NCBI RefSeq assembly: GCF_037890695.1
Contig: NZ_CP149571.1
Coordinates: 3,440,001 to 3,504,000, forward strand
Reading direction: 5' to 3'
DNA length: 64,000 bases
DNA from: Aeromonas jandaei
GTDB lineage: Bacteria > Pseudomonadota > Gammaproteobacteria > Enterobacterales > Aeromonadaceae
Position numbers and translations under genes: made by a program
The notes under the pieces: generated by a model
Told to the model about the DNA's origin: nothing
What the model saw: the letters and a program-made list of their open reading frames with translations, nothing else
Databases searched by the model: none
In this document: one piece after another, positions 9,886 through 22,355 of the stretch
How the letters are laid out: every line of letters starts with the position of its first letter
Numbering within the stretch: position 1 is the first letter of the stretch

Positions 9886-10644
9886 TCAACAACTGTCAGA
9901 TGTGACAGGGAGGCCGCTATGAAACCGGAACTGGGGGTCTGGCGACGAGATAAGCTCGGCTTCCAACTTGCCAAAGTAGGCGACCCGCTCGCTGATGTCC
10001 TCCCCCGCATACTGCTCGGCCAGCGCGAGGTAATCCTGATAGTGGCGCGCCTCGGAGCGCAGCAGGGAGACGTAGAAGCGCCCCAGCTCCTCGTCCAGAT
10101 GGGGCGCCAGCTTGGCAAAACGCTCGCAGGAGCGCGCCTCGATATAGGCACCGATGATCATCTTGTCGACGATGGTGGCGGGCTCATGGGTGCGCACATG
10201 CTGCATCAGTTGCCGGGCATAGCGAGAAGCGGTGACCGGACCATATTCGATGCCGCGGGCCTGCATGATCTCCAGCACCTGCTCGAAGTGGTGCAACTCC
10301 TCCTGAATGAGCCGCACCATGGGAAACAGCAGCGGATTGCGCTCCAGCTCGGCAAAGACCGAGCGATCAGACTCGCCCATGGTGCGCTTGCCCAGGATCT
10401 CGGCCTTCTCCGGAATGGCGTCCAGCTCGCGATAGAACTCCAGTTTGGGCAGCAGATGACGCTTTCCCTTGGGCAGGCAGTAGCGGCGCACCAGACTGTG
10501 TGCAGTGAGTGCAGCCTTGGTTTCACAGTTGGCGTGATCGATAAGCAGGGTTGGCAAACGGGTCGGATCCCGCGCCATCTCCACCCACTCGTCAGGGGTT
10601 TCGCACTGCAAGAACTGGCGCACGGGGGCTAGCAGATCATCCAT
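9886..10644 (-). CDS. miaE: tRNA-(2-methylthio-N6-isopentenyladenosine-37) hydroxylase
   Basis: A di-iron monooxygenase that hydroxylates ms2i6A37 in tRNA. The 252-residue protein has the ferritin-like di-iron ligands in two repeats: QEELHHFEQVLEIM near residue 120 and EARHYQDYLALAEQY near residue 205, plus EARSCERF near residue 174. It has its own terminator and stands alone between adk and purF. miaE is present in Salmonella, Pseudomonas and Aeromonas but absent from E. coli K-12. Confidence 0.92.
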   Translation of the reverse strand: MDDLLAPVRQFLQCETPDEWVEMARDPTRLPTLLIDHANCETKAALTAHSLVRRYCLPKGKRHLLPKLEFYRELDAIPEKAEILGKRTMGESDRSVFAELERNPLLFPMVRLIQEELHHFEQVLEIMQARGIEYGPVTASRYARQLMQHVRTHEPATIVDKMIIGAYIEARSCERFAKLAPHLDEELGRFYVSLLRSEARHYQDYLALAEQYAGEDISERVAYFGKLEAELISSPDPQFRFHSGLPVTSDSC

Positions 10645-10785
10645 CTGAACTCTCGTTAAAGGCGTATGAGAAAAGTGGCCCTATGCTAGCGGATCAGCCG
10701 TTGCATGCCCATATCTGGCAAGATAAGCGCTGTTTTTTCAAACAGATGCCATCTCTCCCCCTTCGTCACCTAGCGGCAAAAACAA

Positions 10786-10809
10786 CAATGGGAGCCAAGG
10801 CTCCCATTG
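10786..10809 (-). terminator. Terminator of the cvpA-purF operon
   Basis: Ten-base arms CAATGGGAGC and GCTCCCATTG with a CAAG loop, followed on the minus strand by TTGTTTTTG. It lies about 30 bp beyond the purF stop. Confidence 0.8.
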
Positions 10810-10839
10810 CGTTATGCAAACCAGACCAAAAGAAAACGT

Positions 10840-12360
10840 TTAACTACCTTCGTTAAAAATTTCCAGATTGCTGGTCCCTTCCTGCCACTCGCGTACAGCC
10901 TTGCTGTCGTCGCTGCGCAAGGCATTGAGGTGGTCAAGGTAGGATTGATCCACATCGGAAGTGACATAGTGGCCATTGAATACCGAGGTCTCGAAGTGGC
11001 GCAGTTCGGGGTTGATCTCCCGCACCGCCGCTTCCAGATCTTCCAGATCCTGGAAGATGAGGCCATCAGCGCCAATAAGCTTGCACACCTCTTCCACTTC
11101 GCGGCCGTGGGCAATCAACTCGTTGGCAGTGGGCATGTCGATACCGTAGACGTTGGGGAAGCGAATTTCCGGCGCTGCCGAAGCGAAGTAAACCTTGGCT
11201 GCCCCTGCTTCACGGGCCATCTGGATAATCTGCTCCGAGGTGGTACCGCGCACGATGGAATCGTCCACCAGCAACACCTTCTTGCCCTTGAACTCGGAGC
11301 TGATGGCGTTGAGCTTGCGGCGAACCGACTTCTTGCGCTGGGTCTGGCCCGGCATGATGAAGGTGCGGCCGATATAGCGGTTTTTCACGAAGCCCTGACG
11401 GTACGGCAGATCCAGGGTGTGGGCGATCTCCAGCGCCACGTCGCAGGAGGTCTCGGGGATGGGGATGACCACGTCCACATCGAGATCTTCCCACTCGCGG
11501 GCAATCTTCTGACCCAGCTTGCGACCCATATTGAGACGGGCGGCGTAGACCGACACCTTGTCAATGCACGAATCGGGACGGGCAAAATAGACATATTCGA
11601 AGATGCACGAGCTCATCTGCGGGTTCTCCGCACACTGCTCGGAGAAGAGCTGGCCCTGCTCGGTGATGTAGATGGCCTCACCCGGCGCGATGTCACGCAC
11701 CGTCTCGAAACCGATGGCATCGAGCGCCACGCTCTCGGAGGCGAGCATGTACTCCACCTGCCCCTGCTCATCCTGACGACGGCCGAGGACCAGCGGGCGA
11801 ATGCCGTTGGGATCACGAAACCCGATGAGGCCGTGACCAATGACCAGCGCCACCACGGCATAGGCACCGCGGATCTGCTGATGGGTCTTGCGCACTGCAG
11901 CGAAGATGTCTGCAGGCGCCAGCGCCATCTTGTCACAGCGGTCCAGCTCGTGAGCCAGCACGTTCAACAGCACTTCGGAATCCGAAGTGGTGTTGATGTG
12001 ACGGCGCGCGACACGGAACTGCTGCTCCTTGAGCTCCTTGGCGTTGGTCAGGTTGCCGTTGTGGGCAAGCACGATCCCGTAAGGAGAGTTGACATAAAAA
12101 GGTTGGGCTTCAGCGGCACTGGAGCTGCCTGCGGTGGGATATCTGACATGACCGATGCCGATGTTCCCTTGCAGGCGCTGCATGTGGCGCACTTCAAACA
12201 CGTCCTTGACCAGGCCATTGGCCTTGCGTTGCCGGAAGTTCCCACTGTCAATGGTCACAATCCCGGCGGCATCCTGTCCCCTGTGCTGCAACACCGTCAA
12301 GGCGTCGTAGAGGGCCTGATTGACGGGAGTGGTGCCTACTATACCGACAATACCACACAT
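10840..12360 (-). CDS. purF: Amidophosphoribosyltransferase
   Basis: First committed step of de novo purine synthesis: PRPP plus glutamine gives 5-phosphoribosylamine. 506 residues. The N-terminal nucleophile Cys2 is in MCGIVGIVG, the glutaminase domain spans about 2-240, and the phosphoribosyltransferase PRPP loop [13 protein letters not shown] lies near residue 365. It is downstream of cvpA with a 21-bp gap, the conserved cvpA-purF order, and is under the PurR-like operator at 12907-12922. Confidence 0.96.
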   Translation of the reverse strand: MCGIVGIVGTTPVNQALYDALTVLQHRGQDAAGIVTIDSGNFRQRKANGLVKDVFEVRHMQRLQGNIGIGHVRYPTAGSSSAAEAQPFYVNSPYGIVLAHNGNLTNAKELKEQQFRVARRHINTTSDSEVLLNVLAHELDRCDKMALAPADIFAAVRKTHQQIRGAYAVVALVIGHGLIGFRDPNGIRPLVLGRRQDEQGQVEYMLASESVALDAIGFETVRDIAPGEAIYITEQGQLFSEQCAENPQMSSCIFEYVYFARPDSCIDKVSVYAARLNMGRKLGQKIAREWEDLDVDVVIPIPETSCDVALEIAHTLDLPYRQGFVKNRYIGRTFIMPGQTQRKKSVRRKLNAISSEFKGKKVLLVDDSIVRGTTSEQIIQMAREAGAAKVYFASAAPEIRFPNVYGIDMPTANELIAHGREVEEVCKLIGADGLIFQDLEDLEAAVREINPELRHFETSVFNGHYVTSDVDQSYLDHLNALRSDDSKAVREWQEGTSNLEIFNEGS

Positions 12361-12381
12361 GTATTTGCTACCTCGAAGTCG

Positions 12382-12870
12382 CTATACCTGTTTAAGAAAA
12401 CTCGAAGAGTTCAGCATGAACCCGAAAAACCACTGGATCACCGGCTTGAACTCCGGCACCAGCTTGGATGCCGCCCACCAGTCGCTCTGGGAGAGGCTGG
12501 TGAAGGTATCCATGAAAAAAAGCAGGGCACTGACGATCAGTACCCCGCGAATTGCGCCGAAGCAGACCCCGAGCACCCGATCGGTACCGGAGAGCCCCGT
12601 CTTGTCCACCAGCAGACCCACCACGTAGTTCACCACGCTGCCCAGGATCAGGGTTGCCACGAACAGGGCCGCGATGGCCAGACCGTTGCGCACCAGCGCA
12701 TCGGAGAAAGAGGTAAAATAGGCGGCGAGATCAGGATAGAAGTGGCTGGCAATAAAGAAGGCAACGAACCAGGTGACGAGAGACATGGCCTCTTTGACGA
12801 AGCCGCGCACCAAGCTGATGAGTGCAGAAAAACCGACGATGCCGATGATGGCGTAATCAATCCAGACCAT
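12382..12870 (-). CDS. cvpA: Colicin V production family membrane protein
   Basis: 162 residues with about four membrane helices, beginning MVWIDYAIIGIVGFSALISL and containing VRGFVKEAMSLVTW near residue 24. CvpA is needed for colicin V export in E. coli; its general role is unclear, with links to envelope integrity. It is the promoter-proximal gene of the cvpA-purF operon. Confidence 0.92.
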   Translation of the reverse strand: MVWIDYAIIGIVGFSALISLVRGFVKEAMSLVTWFVAFFIASHFYPDLAAYFTSFSDALVRNGLAIAALFVATLILGSVVNYVVGLLVDKTGLSGTDRVLGVCFGAIRGVLIVSALLFFMDTFTSLSQSDWWAASKLVPEFKPVIQWFFGFMLNSSSFLKQV

Positions 12871-12906
12871 AGAAAAAGATGTCCTGCGAAATTGCGGCGC
12901 AGTCTA

Positions 12907-12922
12907 ACAAAAACGATTGCGC
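12907..12922 (-). promoter_or_regulatory. PurR-like operator upstream of cvpA-purF
   Basis: The minus-strand sequence GCGCAATCGTTTTTGT matches the PurR consensus ACGCAAACGTTTTCGT at 13 of 16 positions. It lies 37 bp upstream of the cvpA start, in promoter position, exactly where E. coli carries a PurR site for this operon. Repression by purines is therefore inferred. Confidence 0.7.
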
Positions 12923-13012
12923 AATGCTTGATAAAATTGTGTTACATGTTCAAAGAGGCGCCGAAAACGCAGATTTATTCACGATAAAAACGGTTGACCG
13001 GCGCCAGAATGC

Positions 13013-13041
13013 ACAACGCCATGGCATGGCCATGGCGTTGT
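13013..13041. repeat. Perfect 13-bp inverted repeat downstream of serS
   Basis: Arms ACAACGCCATGGC and GCCATGGCGTTGT around a 3-nt loop, 17 bp past the serS stop. It is very stable but is not followed by a T tract on the minus strand. It may be an RNA-stabilising 3' hairpin or a non-canonical terminator. Confidence 0.65.
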
Positions 13042-13057
13042 CGTCTGCAACGGGCGC

Positions 13058-14356
<1,299 letters not shown>

Positions 14357-14642
14357 TTACCTACTTTTTGTAAAAGGGATCTGGGCCTGAGTCATCATGA
14401 CGGGCGGGAAAACAGATCCGGAAGTTAACATCGGTTGGCGCCCCCGTCGTTTTGAGAGTCAGGCCTTCGAAATCAAGAAGATGGTATCAGGCCGAAACCA
14501 ACGGGGTCAGAGGGGCAGTGTAGCAGACCGCCCCCCTGCCCGAACAGGGACTATTTGGGTCGTTTTTGCCAACTTGTGGGGTCAAACACCCCAATTATTC
14601 CGGTGTCTGACCAATTTTCATTCTGCTGGCCAAAATGAGTGG

Positions 14643-15980
14643 CTATCGGCCCCGTTTTTGCGGGCTCTGTCGATCCAGCTCGTGCAGATAATCGAGCTTC
14701 TGGCCGATCTGCTTTTCAAGGCCACGATCGGTCGGCTGATAGTACTGCTTGCCGGCAAGCTCGGGCGGGAAATACTCCTCACCTGCGGCATAAGCACCCG
14801 GTTCGTCGTGGGCGTAACGGTACTCGGCGCCATAACCCAGATCGCTCATCAGCCGGGTCGGTGCGTTGCGCAGGTGCACCGGCACCTCGAAGTCAGGCAG
14901 GTTTTTGGCATCATTGAGCGCTGCCTTCCAGGCGGTGTAGACCGCATTGCTCTTGGGCGCACAGGCAAGGTAGACGATCGCCTGGGCGATGGCCCGCTCC
15001 CCTTCCGCCGGTCCGATGCGGTGGAAACAATCCCAGGCAGATAGCGCCACCTGCATGGCACGCGGATCGGCATTGCCCACATCTTCCGAGGCAATCGCCA
15101 GCAAGCGGCGGGCAATATAGAGCGGATCGCAGCCGGCACTCACCATACGGGCATACCAGTAAAGCGCCGCATCCGGCGCCGAGCCGCGAATGGATTTGTG
15201 TACCGCCGAGATGAGGTCGTAGAAGTGATCCCCCCCCTTGTCGAAGCGGGCCACATGTTCCCCCGCCACGGCGGCGAGCAGCGCGCTGTCGATAAGTTTG
15301 TGGCCGCTGCCATCGAGCTCGGCCATGTCAGCCAGCAGCTCCAGATAGTTGAGGGATTTGCGCCCGTCACCATCCACCGCCTTGGCCAGTGCCTCCTTGA
15401 CGCCGGGGGCAAAGGCAAGGGCCGGATCATTGAGACCGCGGGGGTCCTGCATCGCCTGATCGATCATGGCGAGGATGTCCTCCTCCTCCAATCGCTTGAG
15501 CAGATAGACCCGGGCCCGGGAGAGCAGCGCGTTGTTGAGTTCGAACGAAGGGTTCTCGGTGGTCGCACCGATGAAGGTGATGGTGCCATCTTCGATGTGG
15601 GGCAGAAACACATCCTGCTGGCTCTTGTTGAAGCGGTGTACTTCATCCACAAAGAGGATGGTGCGCACTCCGCGCCAGCTGTTCTCTTTGGCCTTGTCGA
15701 TGGCGGCGCGGATCTCCTTGATGCCGGAGGTGACAGCCGAGAGTCGCTCCACTTCCGCCTGACAGTAGTGAGCCATCAGCTCCGCCAACGTGGTCTTGCC
15801 GGTCCCGGGTGCGTCCCACAGGATCATCGAGTGGCAGTGACCGGCCAGGATCGCTTTGCGCAGGGGCTTGTCAGGCCCCAGGATATGCTGCTGACCTATG
15901 TACTGGTCGAGGTTTTGCGGCCGCATCCGGGCCGCCAGCGGACGAAAGTCCGACGAGAAATCCAGCGAGAGATTGCTCAT
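14643..15980 (-). CDS. rarA: Replication-associated recombination protein A (AAA+ ATPase)
   Basis: A clamp-loader-like AAA+ ATPase acting at stalled replication forks. 445 residues. The AAA+ core spans about 30-230 with Walker [15 protein letters not shown] and sensor [11 protein letters not shown]; the C-terminal tetramerisation domain follows. Oddity: the Walker A reads [10 protein letters not shown], with Asp (GAC) where the family has Gly (GPPGTGKT), a single-base difference. Its ATG shares one base with the lolA stop (TGATG at 15982-15978), so lolA and rarA are translationally coupled. Confidence 0.93.
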   Translation of the reverse strand: MSNLSLDFSSDFRPLAARMRPQNLDQYIGQQHILGPDKPLRKAILAGHCHSMILWDAPGTGKTTLAELMAHYCQAEVERLSAVTSGIKEIRAAIDKAKENSWRGVRTILFVDEVHRFNKSQQDVFLPHIEDGTITFIGATTENPSFELNNALLSRARVYLLKRLEEEDILAMIDQAMQDPRGLNDPALAFAPGVKEALAKAVDGDGRKSLNYLELLADMAELDGSGHKLIDSALLAAVAGEHVARFDKGGDHFYDLISAVHKSIRGSAPDAALYWYARMVSAGCDPLYIARRLLAIASEDVGNADPRAMQVALSAWDCFHRIGPAEGERAIAQAIVYLACAPKSNAVYTAWKAALNDAKNLPDFEVPVHLRNAPTRLMSDLGYGAEYRYAHDEPGAYAAGEEYFPPELAGKQYYQPTDRGLEKQIGQKLDYLHELDRQSPQKRGR

Positions 15981-16600
15981 CAGCGCTGATCATCCAGCTC
16001 GACCCCCTTCGGGATCTTGAAGACAAATTCGTTGCCCTTGAGCACCGGCTTGCGGTTGAAGTTATTGAGGGTAAATTCGGTCCACTGCCCCTGTGCCTCT
16101 TTCACATCGAAGCGGCTGATGTTGTTGTCGCGATCGAAGGTGACGCGGAAGGAGGCGATAAGCTCGCTCGGATCACGGCTGGTGACGGTGTAGACATCTC
16201 CCTGCTGGGTCACGTCGTAGTTCTTCCACAGCTTGTCGTCATTGCCGGTAATGAGCACGAAGGGAGTATTGAGCACCGCATCCTTCAATTTAAGGGCGGT
16301 CACCTGCTCGACGAAGGGGTCATATACCCAGACATCCTTGCCATCGGCCACGATCAGGCTCTCGTCAGGCGCCGTGGTATGCCAGTTGAAATGGTTGGGG
16401 CGCTGCACCACCAGATCGCCGCTGGCGCGCTGCAGCTCCTTGCCCTTGCTGTCGTAGACAGTCTGGGAGAACTTGGCGGAGAAGAGGCTGACACTGGCCA
16501 GCTTCTGCTTGAGATCGCTGGCCGCGTCGGCCCACACCTGGCTGCTGGCAACCAGCAGCATGGATCCGATCAACAGCTGTTTTTTCATCATGCTTTTCAT
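15980..16600 (-). CDS. lolA: Outer-membrane lipoprotein carrier protein
   Basis: Periplasmic chaperone that ferries lipoproteins from LolCDE to LolB. A signal peptide ([21 protein letters not shown]) is followed by a mature domain of about 180 residues with LolA features: the conserved FSAKFSQTV near its start and [23 protein letters not shown]. Several ATGs lie close together (16609, 16600, 16591, 16588); 16600 is chosen because a GAG sits nine bases upstream. It is followed by rarA with a one-base overlap. Confidence 0.94.
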   Translation of the reverse strand: MKSMMKKQLLIGSMLLVASSQVWADAASDLKQKLASVSLFSAKFSQTVYDSKGKELQRASGDLVVQRPNHFNWHTTAPDESLIVADGKDVWVYDPFVEQVTALKLKDAVLNTPFVLITGNDDKLWKNYDVTQQGDVYTVTSRDPSELIASFRVTFDRDNNISRFDVKEAQGQWTEFTLNNFNRKPVLKGNEFVFKIPKGVELDDQR

Positions 16601-16668
16601 AACGACCATCTCGATAAAAGGCCACGCCCGTGAGGGGCATGGCCAGGATAACAGTAAAAGGGTGGGCC

Positions 16669-19210
16669 TTAGTCCCGCACCGGCGGCGGAGCCAGCACAT
16701 CGCGCTGACCGTTGCCACCCGGGGCGCTCACAATACCCTGATTTTCCATCTGCTCGATGAGACGAGCAGCCCGGTTGTAACCAATCTTGAACTTGCGCTG
16801 CACACTGGAGGTCGAGCCACGGCGGGACTCCACCACGAAGGCGACCGCTTCGTCAAACAGGGGGTCGAGCTCTTCATCGTCACTACAGCCATATTCGCCG
16901 CTGCCACCTTCACCGCCAGATTCGCCGGAGAGGATCTCGTCGATGTAGTTCGGCTCACCGCGCAGTTTCCAGTCCGCCACCACCTTGTGCACCTCGTGGT
17001 CATCGACAAAGGCGCCGTGTACCCGGGTCGGGTTGGAAGTACCGGCCGGCATGTAAAGCATGTCACCCATGCCGAGCAGAGATTCGGCGCCGCCCTGATC
17101 GATGATGGTACGGGAGTCGATCTTGCTCGACACCTGGAACGAGATGCGGGTCGGGATGTTGGCCTTGATAAGACCGGTGATGACATCCACCGACGGACGC
17201 TGGGTCGCAAGGATAAGGTGAATACCGGCCGCTCGCGCTTTCTGGGCGATACGGGCAATCAGCTCTTCCACCTTCTTGCCGACGATCATCATCATGTCGG
17301 CAAACTCGTCCACCACCACCACGATATGGGGCAGCTTCTCCAGCTCCGGCGGCGTCTGATCCATGGAGTCGCCCGGACGCCACAGCGGATCCAGCAGGGG
17401 TCCCCCTCCTCGATGGCCGCCAGTACCTTGTCGTTATAGCCCTTGAGGTTGCGCACCCCGACTGCCGACATCAGCTTGTAGCGACGCTCCATCTCGCCCA
17501 CACACCAGCGCAGGGCGTTGGCGGCATCCTTCATGTCGGTCACTACCTCGGTCAGGAGGTGCGGGATCCCTTCGTAGACCGACAATTCCAGCATCTTGGG
17601 GTCGATCATGATGAAGCGCAGATCGTCCGGCGAAGATTTGTAGAGCATGGAGATGATCATGGTGTTCACCCCCACCGACTTACCGGAACCCGTGGTACCG
17701 GCCACCAGCAGGTGAGGCATCTTGGCCAGGTTCACCACCACCGGCTCGCCGGCGATGTCCTGACCCAGGCCCATGGTGAGCGGGTTGCGGCTATCGCGGA
17801 ACGCATCGCAGTCGAGGGTCTCGCGCAGGTAGACGGTCTGGCGCACCCGGTTGGGCAGCTCGATACCGACATAGGTTTTGCCCGGGATCACCTCGACCAC
17901 TCGCACGCTGCTGGCGGACAGAGAGCGGGCCAGATCGCGGGACAGGTTGGTGATCTTGCTCGCCTTCATGCCTGGCGCCAGATCCAGTTCAAAACGGGTG
18001 ATAACCGGGCCCGGATAGACACCGACCACCTTAGCCTGCACGTTGTAATCGGCAAGCTTGGCCTCCACCAGACGACCCATCCGATCCAGCTCATCCTTGC
18101 TCATCATCTGGGTCTTGGCGGGTGGACGATCCAGCAGCTCAAGGCTCGGCAGCGGCGGCAGGTTGGCCTGCACGCGACGTTTGGGCTTGGTCGGCATGGT
18201 GACGACAGGAGCTACCGGTGCATCCTCGCCCTCAGCCCACGGCAGGTCGAGATCTTCGTCGTCCTCATCATCGGCGACGGCAAGGGCGCTCTGGCGACGC
18301 GTGCTGGCAGGGGCAGGCCGTTTGGCCTTGACCACCGGCGCGGGTTCATCGTCCTCATCATCAAACTGCGGGTCAAACTCGAAGGTATCGTCGTCCAGTT
18401 CAGGCAACCACTCCTCTTTGGAGCCTTTCTGGTTTTTGCCTTTGGCGCGGCGACCCCAGTTGCTGTGGGGATCGTCCTCATCCTCTTCATCGAGTTCGAT
18501 GGCGCCCACGCCCCCTTCAAGCAGGGGATCCGGCCCCTCAACGCGAGGCTGACGCCAGCCACCGGTCAACCAGCGACCCAGAGTGCCCGGGAAGTGGTAG
18601 ATGGCACTGACGGAGCCGGTGCAGGCGGCACCGATGCGCTCGACGATGGTGAGCCAGGACCAGCCGGTAAACAGGGTGATGCCGGTCGCCACGAAGCAGA
18701 GCAGCATCAGGTTGGCACCCACGCCGCCAAACAGCGGTACCACGGCGGAGGCGATGACATCCCCCACCAGGCCACCGGCGGAGAAGTTCTGCAGATCGTT
18801 GAAGTTCATGCTGGCGATGGCCGACATGCCGAGCACGGTCAGGATAAAGCCGATGATCCGCACCCCGAGAGTGAGGTAATCCACATCGAGCAGACGGCTT
18901 GGCCGCCAGAAAAGACTCCAGCCCAACAGCACCACCAGCGGCGGAACCAGATAGGAGAAGGCACCAAAGGTAAACATAGTGATATCGGCAAGCCAGGCGC
19001 CTGCGCTGCCGGCGAGGTTCTTGACCTCCCCTTCCCACGAGGTCTGGGGCACGAACCGGGATCGGCGGGATGATAGGACAACAGGGCAAGCAGAAGATAA
19101 GCGGCCATCAGAGTGATGGCGATCAAGACGGCTTCGAAGATCCGTTGTGTACCTGATAAAGGAGTAAACAGCTTTTTATCGGCCAAACTCCGGCTCCTTT
19201 CTGAAAACAT
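16669..19210 (-). pseudogene. ftsK: DNA translocase FtsK, reading frame broken twice as sequenced
   Basis: FtsK anchors at the septum and pumps DNA for chromosome dimer resolution. Three segments in different frames add up to one protein of about 847 residues. The first, starting MFSERSRSLADKKL, runs to about 19050. The second, beginning at QTSWEGEVKNLAG, carries the remaining N-terminal membrane helices, an acidic linker and the motor Walker A AGTTGSGKSVGVN. The third, from about 17397, carries [25 protein letters not shown] and the gamma winged helix ([18 protein letters not shown]). Each junction needs one extra base: a G in TCGTGCCCC near 19046-19052, and a C/G in the run at 17397-17401. 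FtsK N-terminal functions are essential, so sequence error is likely. Confidence 0.88.
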
Positions 19211-19311
19211 GTAATGCAGGAAATAAGGGGGCCTAGTATCCCCGAAAAGCCCATCGATTGTCAGCCTGTGCCTGATGGGACGGGGCCATATTTGCAATCA
19301 TCTTTACAAGA

Positions 19312-19340
19312 AGAAACGAGCGAACCGGCCGCTCGTTTCT
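19312..19340 (-). terminator. Terminator of lrp
   Basis: Eleven-base arms AGAAACGAGCG and CGCTCGTTTCT with a 7-nt loop, followed on the minus strand by TTCTTG. It lies 49 bp beyond the lrp stop and upstream of ftsK. Confidence 0.65.
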
Positions 19341-19388
19341 GACTGTCGCAGTGTCTCATATGGAAAAGATACCACGGCATAATCTGCT

Positions 19389-19880
19389 TTATCGGGTGCT
19401 GATCACCAGACGGCTGCTCTGCTTGACCTCCTCCATCACCACGTAGGTGCGGGTGTCATTGACCCCCGGCAAGCGCAGCAGGGTCTCACCCAGCAGGCGG
19501 CGATAAGCCGACATGTCGCTTACCCGGGTCTTGAGCAGATAGTCGAAATCACCCGAGACCAGATGGCACTCCTGGATCTCCTCGAGCACCTGAACAGCCT
19601 TGTTGAACTGTTCAAACACATCGGGGGCACCGCGGTTGAGGGTAATTTCCACAAAGACCAGCAGGGACGCATCCAGATAATGAGGGTTCAGAATCGCGGC
19701 ATACCCTTCGATATAGCCTTGTCGCTCGAGGCGACGAACCCGTTCCAGACACGGTGTAGGACTCAGGCCAACTCGTTTGGACAACTCAACATTCGAGATC
19801 CTGCCATCCTTTTGCAGTTCATTGAGAATGTTGCGGTCAATCCTGTCCAAATCCTTTAGCCGACTCTTAGCTTCCATCAT
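19389..19880 (-). CDS. lrp: Leucine-responsive regulatory protein
   Basis: Global regulator of amino acid metabolism. 163 residues, nearly identical by eye to E. coli Lrp: KDLDRIDRNILNELQKDGR, helix-turn-helix [20 protein letters not shown], and RAM domain LVFVEITLNRGAPDVFEQF. The start at ATGATGGAAGCT (19880) matches E. coli length; a much longer open frame to 21107 is antisense to ald and not real. It is divergent from ald across 150 AT-rich bases, a probable Lrp-controlled region. Confidence 0.96.
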   Translation of the reverse strand: MMEAKSRLKDLDRIDRNILNELQKDGRISNVELSKRVGLSPTPCLERVRRLERQGYIEGYAAILNPHYLDASLLVFVEITLNRGAPDVFEQFNKAVQVLEEIQECHLVSGDFDYLLKTRVSDMSAYRRLLGETLLRLPGVNDTRTYVVMEEVKQSSRLVISTR

Positions 19881-20030
19881 TTTATTCCATCCTTTGGCTA
19901 TTTTTTGGTAAGAATCACCATTCATTTTATAATTATGGTCACAAATCCTGTCAATACCTGAATATACTAGGCGCAAATGTTGGTTAACATTTTGGCAACA
20001 TGAAACACCAATCGATAGACGAGGGATAGC

Positions 20031-21146
20031 ATGATTATCGGTGTACCTAAAGAGATAAAAAACCATGAATATCGCGTAGGCATGGTTCCGGCCAGTGTAC
20101 GTGAACTGACAGCACGAAACCATACTGTTTTCGTCCAAAGCGGTGCCGGAAACGGGATTGGCTTTAGCGATACAGATTATACGGCTGCTGGTGCCGAAAT
20201 TTTGGCCTCTGCCGCCGAGGTTTTCGCCAAGGCGGAGATGATCGTCAAGGTCAAGGAGCCCCAGCCTGTCGAGTGTGCCATGTTGCGACCGGGTCAGACC
20301 CTGTTTACCTACCTCCATCTGGCACCGGATCTGCCACAAACCGAGGCATTGCTGAAAAGTGGTGCCATCTGTATCGCCTACGAGACCGTCACCGACGGCC
20401 GTGGCGGTCTGCCCCTGCTGGCGCCCATGTCGGAAGTCGCGGGTCGCATGTCTATTCAGGCAGGTGCCCAGGCGCTGGAGAAATCCCGCGGCGGTAGCGG
20501 CATGCTGCTCGGCGGCGTACCCGGTGTCGAACCGGCCAAGGTGGTGATCATCGGTGGTGGCGTGGTTGGCTCCAACGCAGCTCGCATGGCCATCGGCATG
20601 CGCGCAGACGTGACCATCCTCGACAACAACGTCGATACCCTGCGCCGTCTCGACAACGAGTTTCAGGGTGCGGCCAAAGTGGTCTACTCCAACAGCGAAA
20701 GTCTGGAACGCCATCTGCTGGCGGCCGATCTGGTCATCGGCGGCGTGCTGGTACCGGGCGCCACTGCGCCAAAACTTGTCAGCCGTGACCACATTGCGCG
20801 CATGAAGCCGGGCTCGGCTATCGTCGATGTGGCTATCGATCAGGGTGGCTGCGTGGCGACCTCGCACCCCACCACCCACGAAGATCCCACCTTCATCGTC
20901 GATGATGTGGTGCACTACTGCGTGGCCAACATGCCGGGGGCTGTGGCTCGAACCTCGACCGTGGCACTCAATAACGCCACCCTCCCCTTCATCATCAAGC
21001 TGGCCCAGCAAGGGTATCGTCAGGCGCTGCTGAGCGATCCCAACCTGCTGCACGGCCTCAACGTGATGGAGGGCAAGCTCACCTGCAAGGAGGTTGCCGT
21101 GGCTCATGGCCTTGCCTACACGGATCCCCTGACCCTGCTGAACTGA
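20031..21146 (+). CDS. ald: Alanine dehydrogenase
   Basis: NAD-dependent interconversion of L-alanine with pyruvate and ammonia. 371 residues. It starts [20 protein letters not shown], has the catalytic region [12 protein letters not shown] near residue 90 and the Rossmann motif [18 protein letters not shown] near residue 174. The divergent neighbour is lrp, and in related bacteria Lrp-type regulators control ald, so regulation by Lrp from the shared intergenic region is inferred. Confidence 0.95.
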   Translation: MIIGVPKEIKNHEYRVGMVPASVRELTARNHTVFVQSGAGNGIGFSDTDYTAAGAEILASAAEVFAKAEMIVKVKEPQPVECAMLRPGQTLFTYLHLAPDLPQTEALLKSGAICIAYETVTDGRGGLPLLAPMSEVAGRMSIQAGAQALEKSRGGSGMLLGGVPGVEPAKVVIIGGGVVGSNAARMAIGMRADVTILDNNVDTLRRLDNEFQGAAKVVYSNSESLERHLLAADLVIGGVLVPGATAPKLVSRDHIARMKPGSAIVDVAIDQGGCVATSHPTTHEDPTFIVDDVVHYCVANMPGAVARTSTVALNNATLPFIIKLAQQGYRQALLSDPNLLHGLNVMEGKLTCKEVAVAHGLAYTDPLTLLN

Positions 21147-21184
21147 TCTGCTCTGGCCAGCGCCAGTTGAAGATGAGTGAAAAT

Positions 21185-21208
21185 CCGCCCGCGATGGGCG
21201 GTTTTTTT
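21185..21208 (+). terminator. Terminator of ald
   Basis: CCGCCC-GCGAT-GGGCGG stem-loop followed by seven T residues, 39 bp after the ald stop. Confidence 0.85.
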
Positions 21209-21243
21209 ATCTCTTTTTAGTGCTCGGCAAAACCGTGCGTTGA

Positions 21244-22293
<1,050 letters not shown>

Positions 22294-22312
22294 ATAAGCG
22301 CATATGTGATAT

Positions 22313-22336
22313 AAGGCATACCAGTCGGTATGCCTT
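22313..22336 (+). terminator. Terminator of trxB
   Basis: Ten-base arms AAGGCATACC and GGTATGCCTT around AGTC, with a T tract, 20 bp after the trxB stop and 20 bp before the next gene. Confidence 0.85.
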
Positions 22337-22355
22337 TTTTATTTGAAGGAGTCTA

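Noticed and set aside
10807..12987. A 726-codon plus-strand frame opposite purF and cvpA
   Set aside because: Antisense to two clear genes, His/Gln-rich from reverse reading of common codons, no family features.
19389..21107. A 572-codon open frame spanning lrp and the antisense strand of ald
   Set aside because: Only the last 163 codons match a family (Lrp). The rest is antisense to alanine dehydrogenase and runs through the A+T-rich intergenic region by chance.
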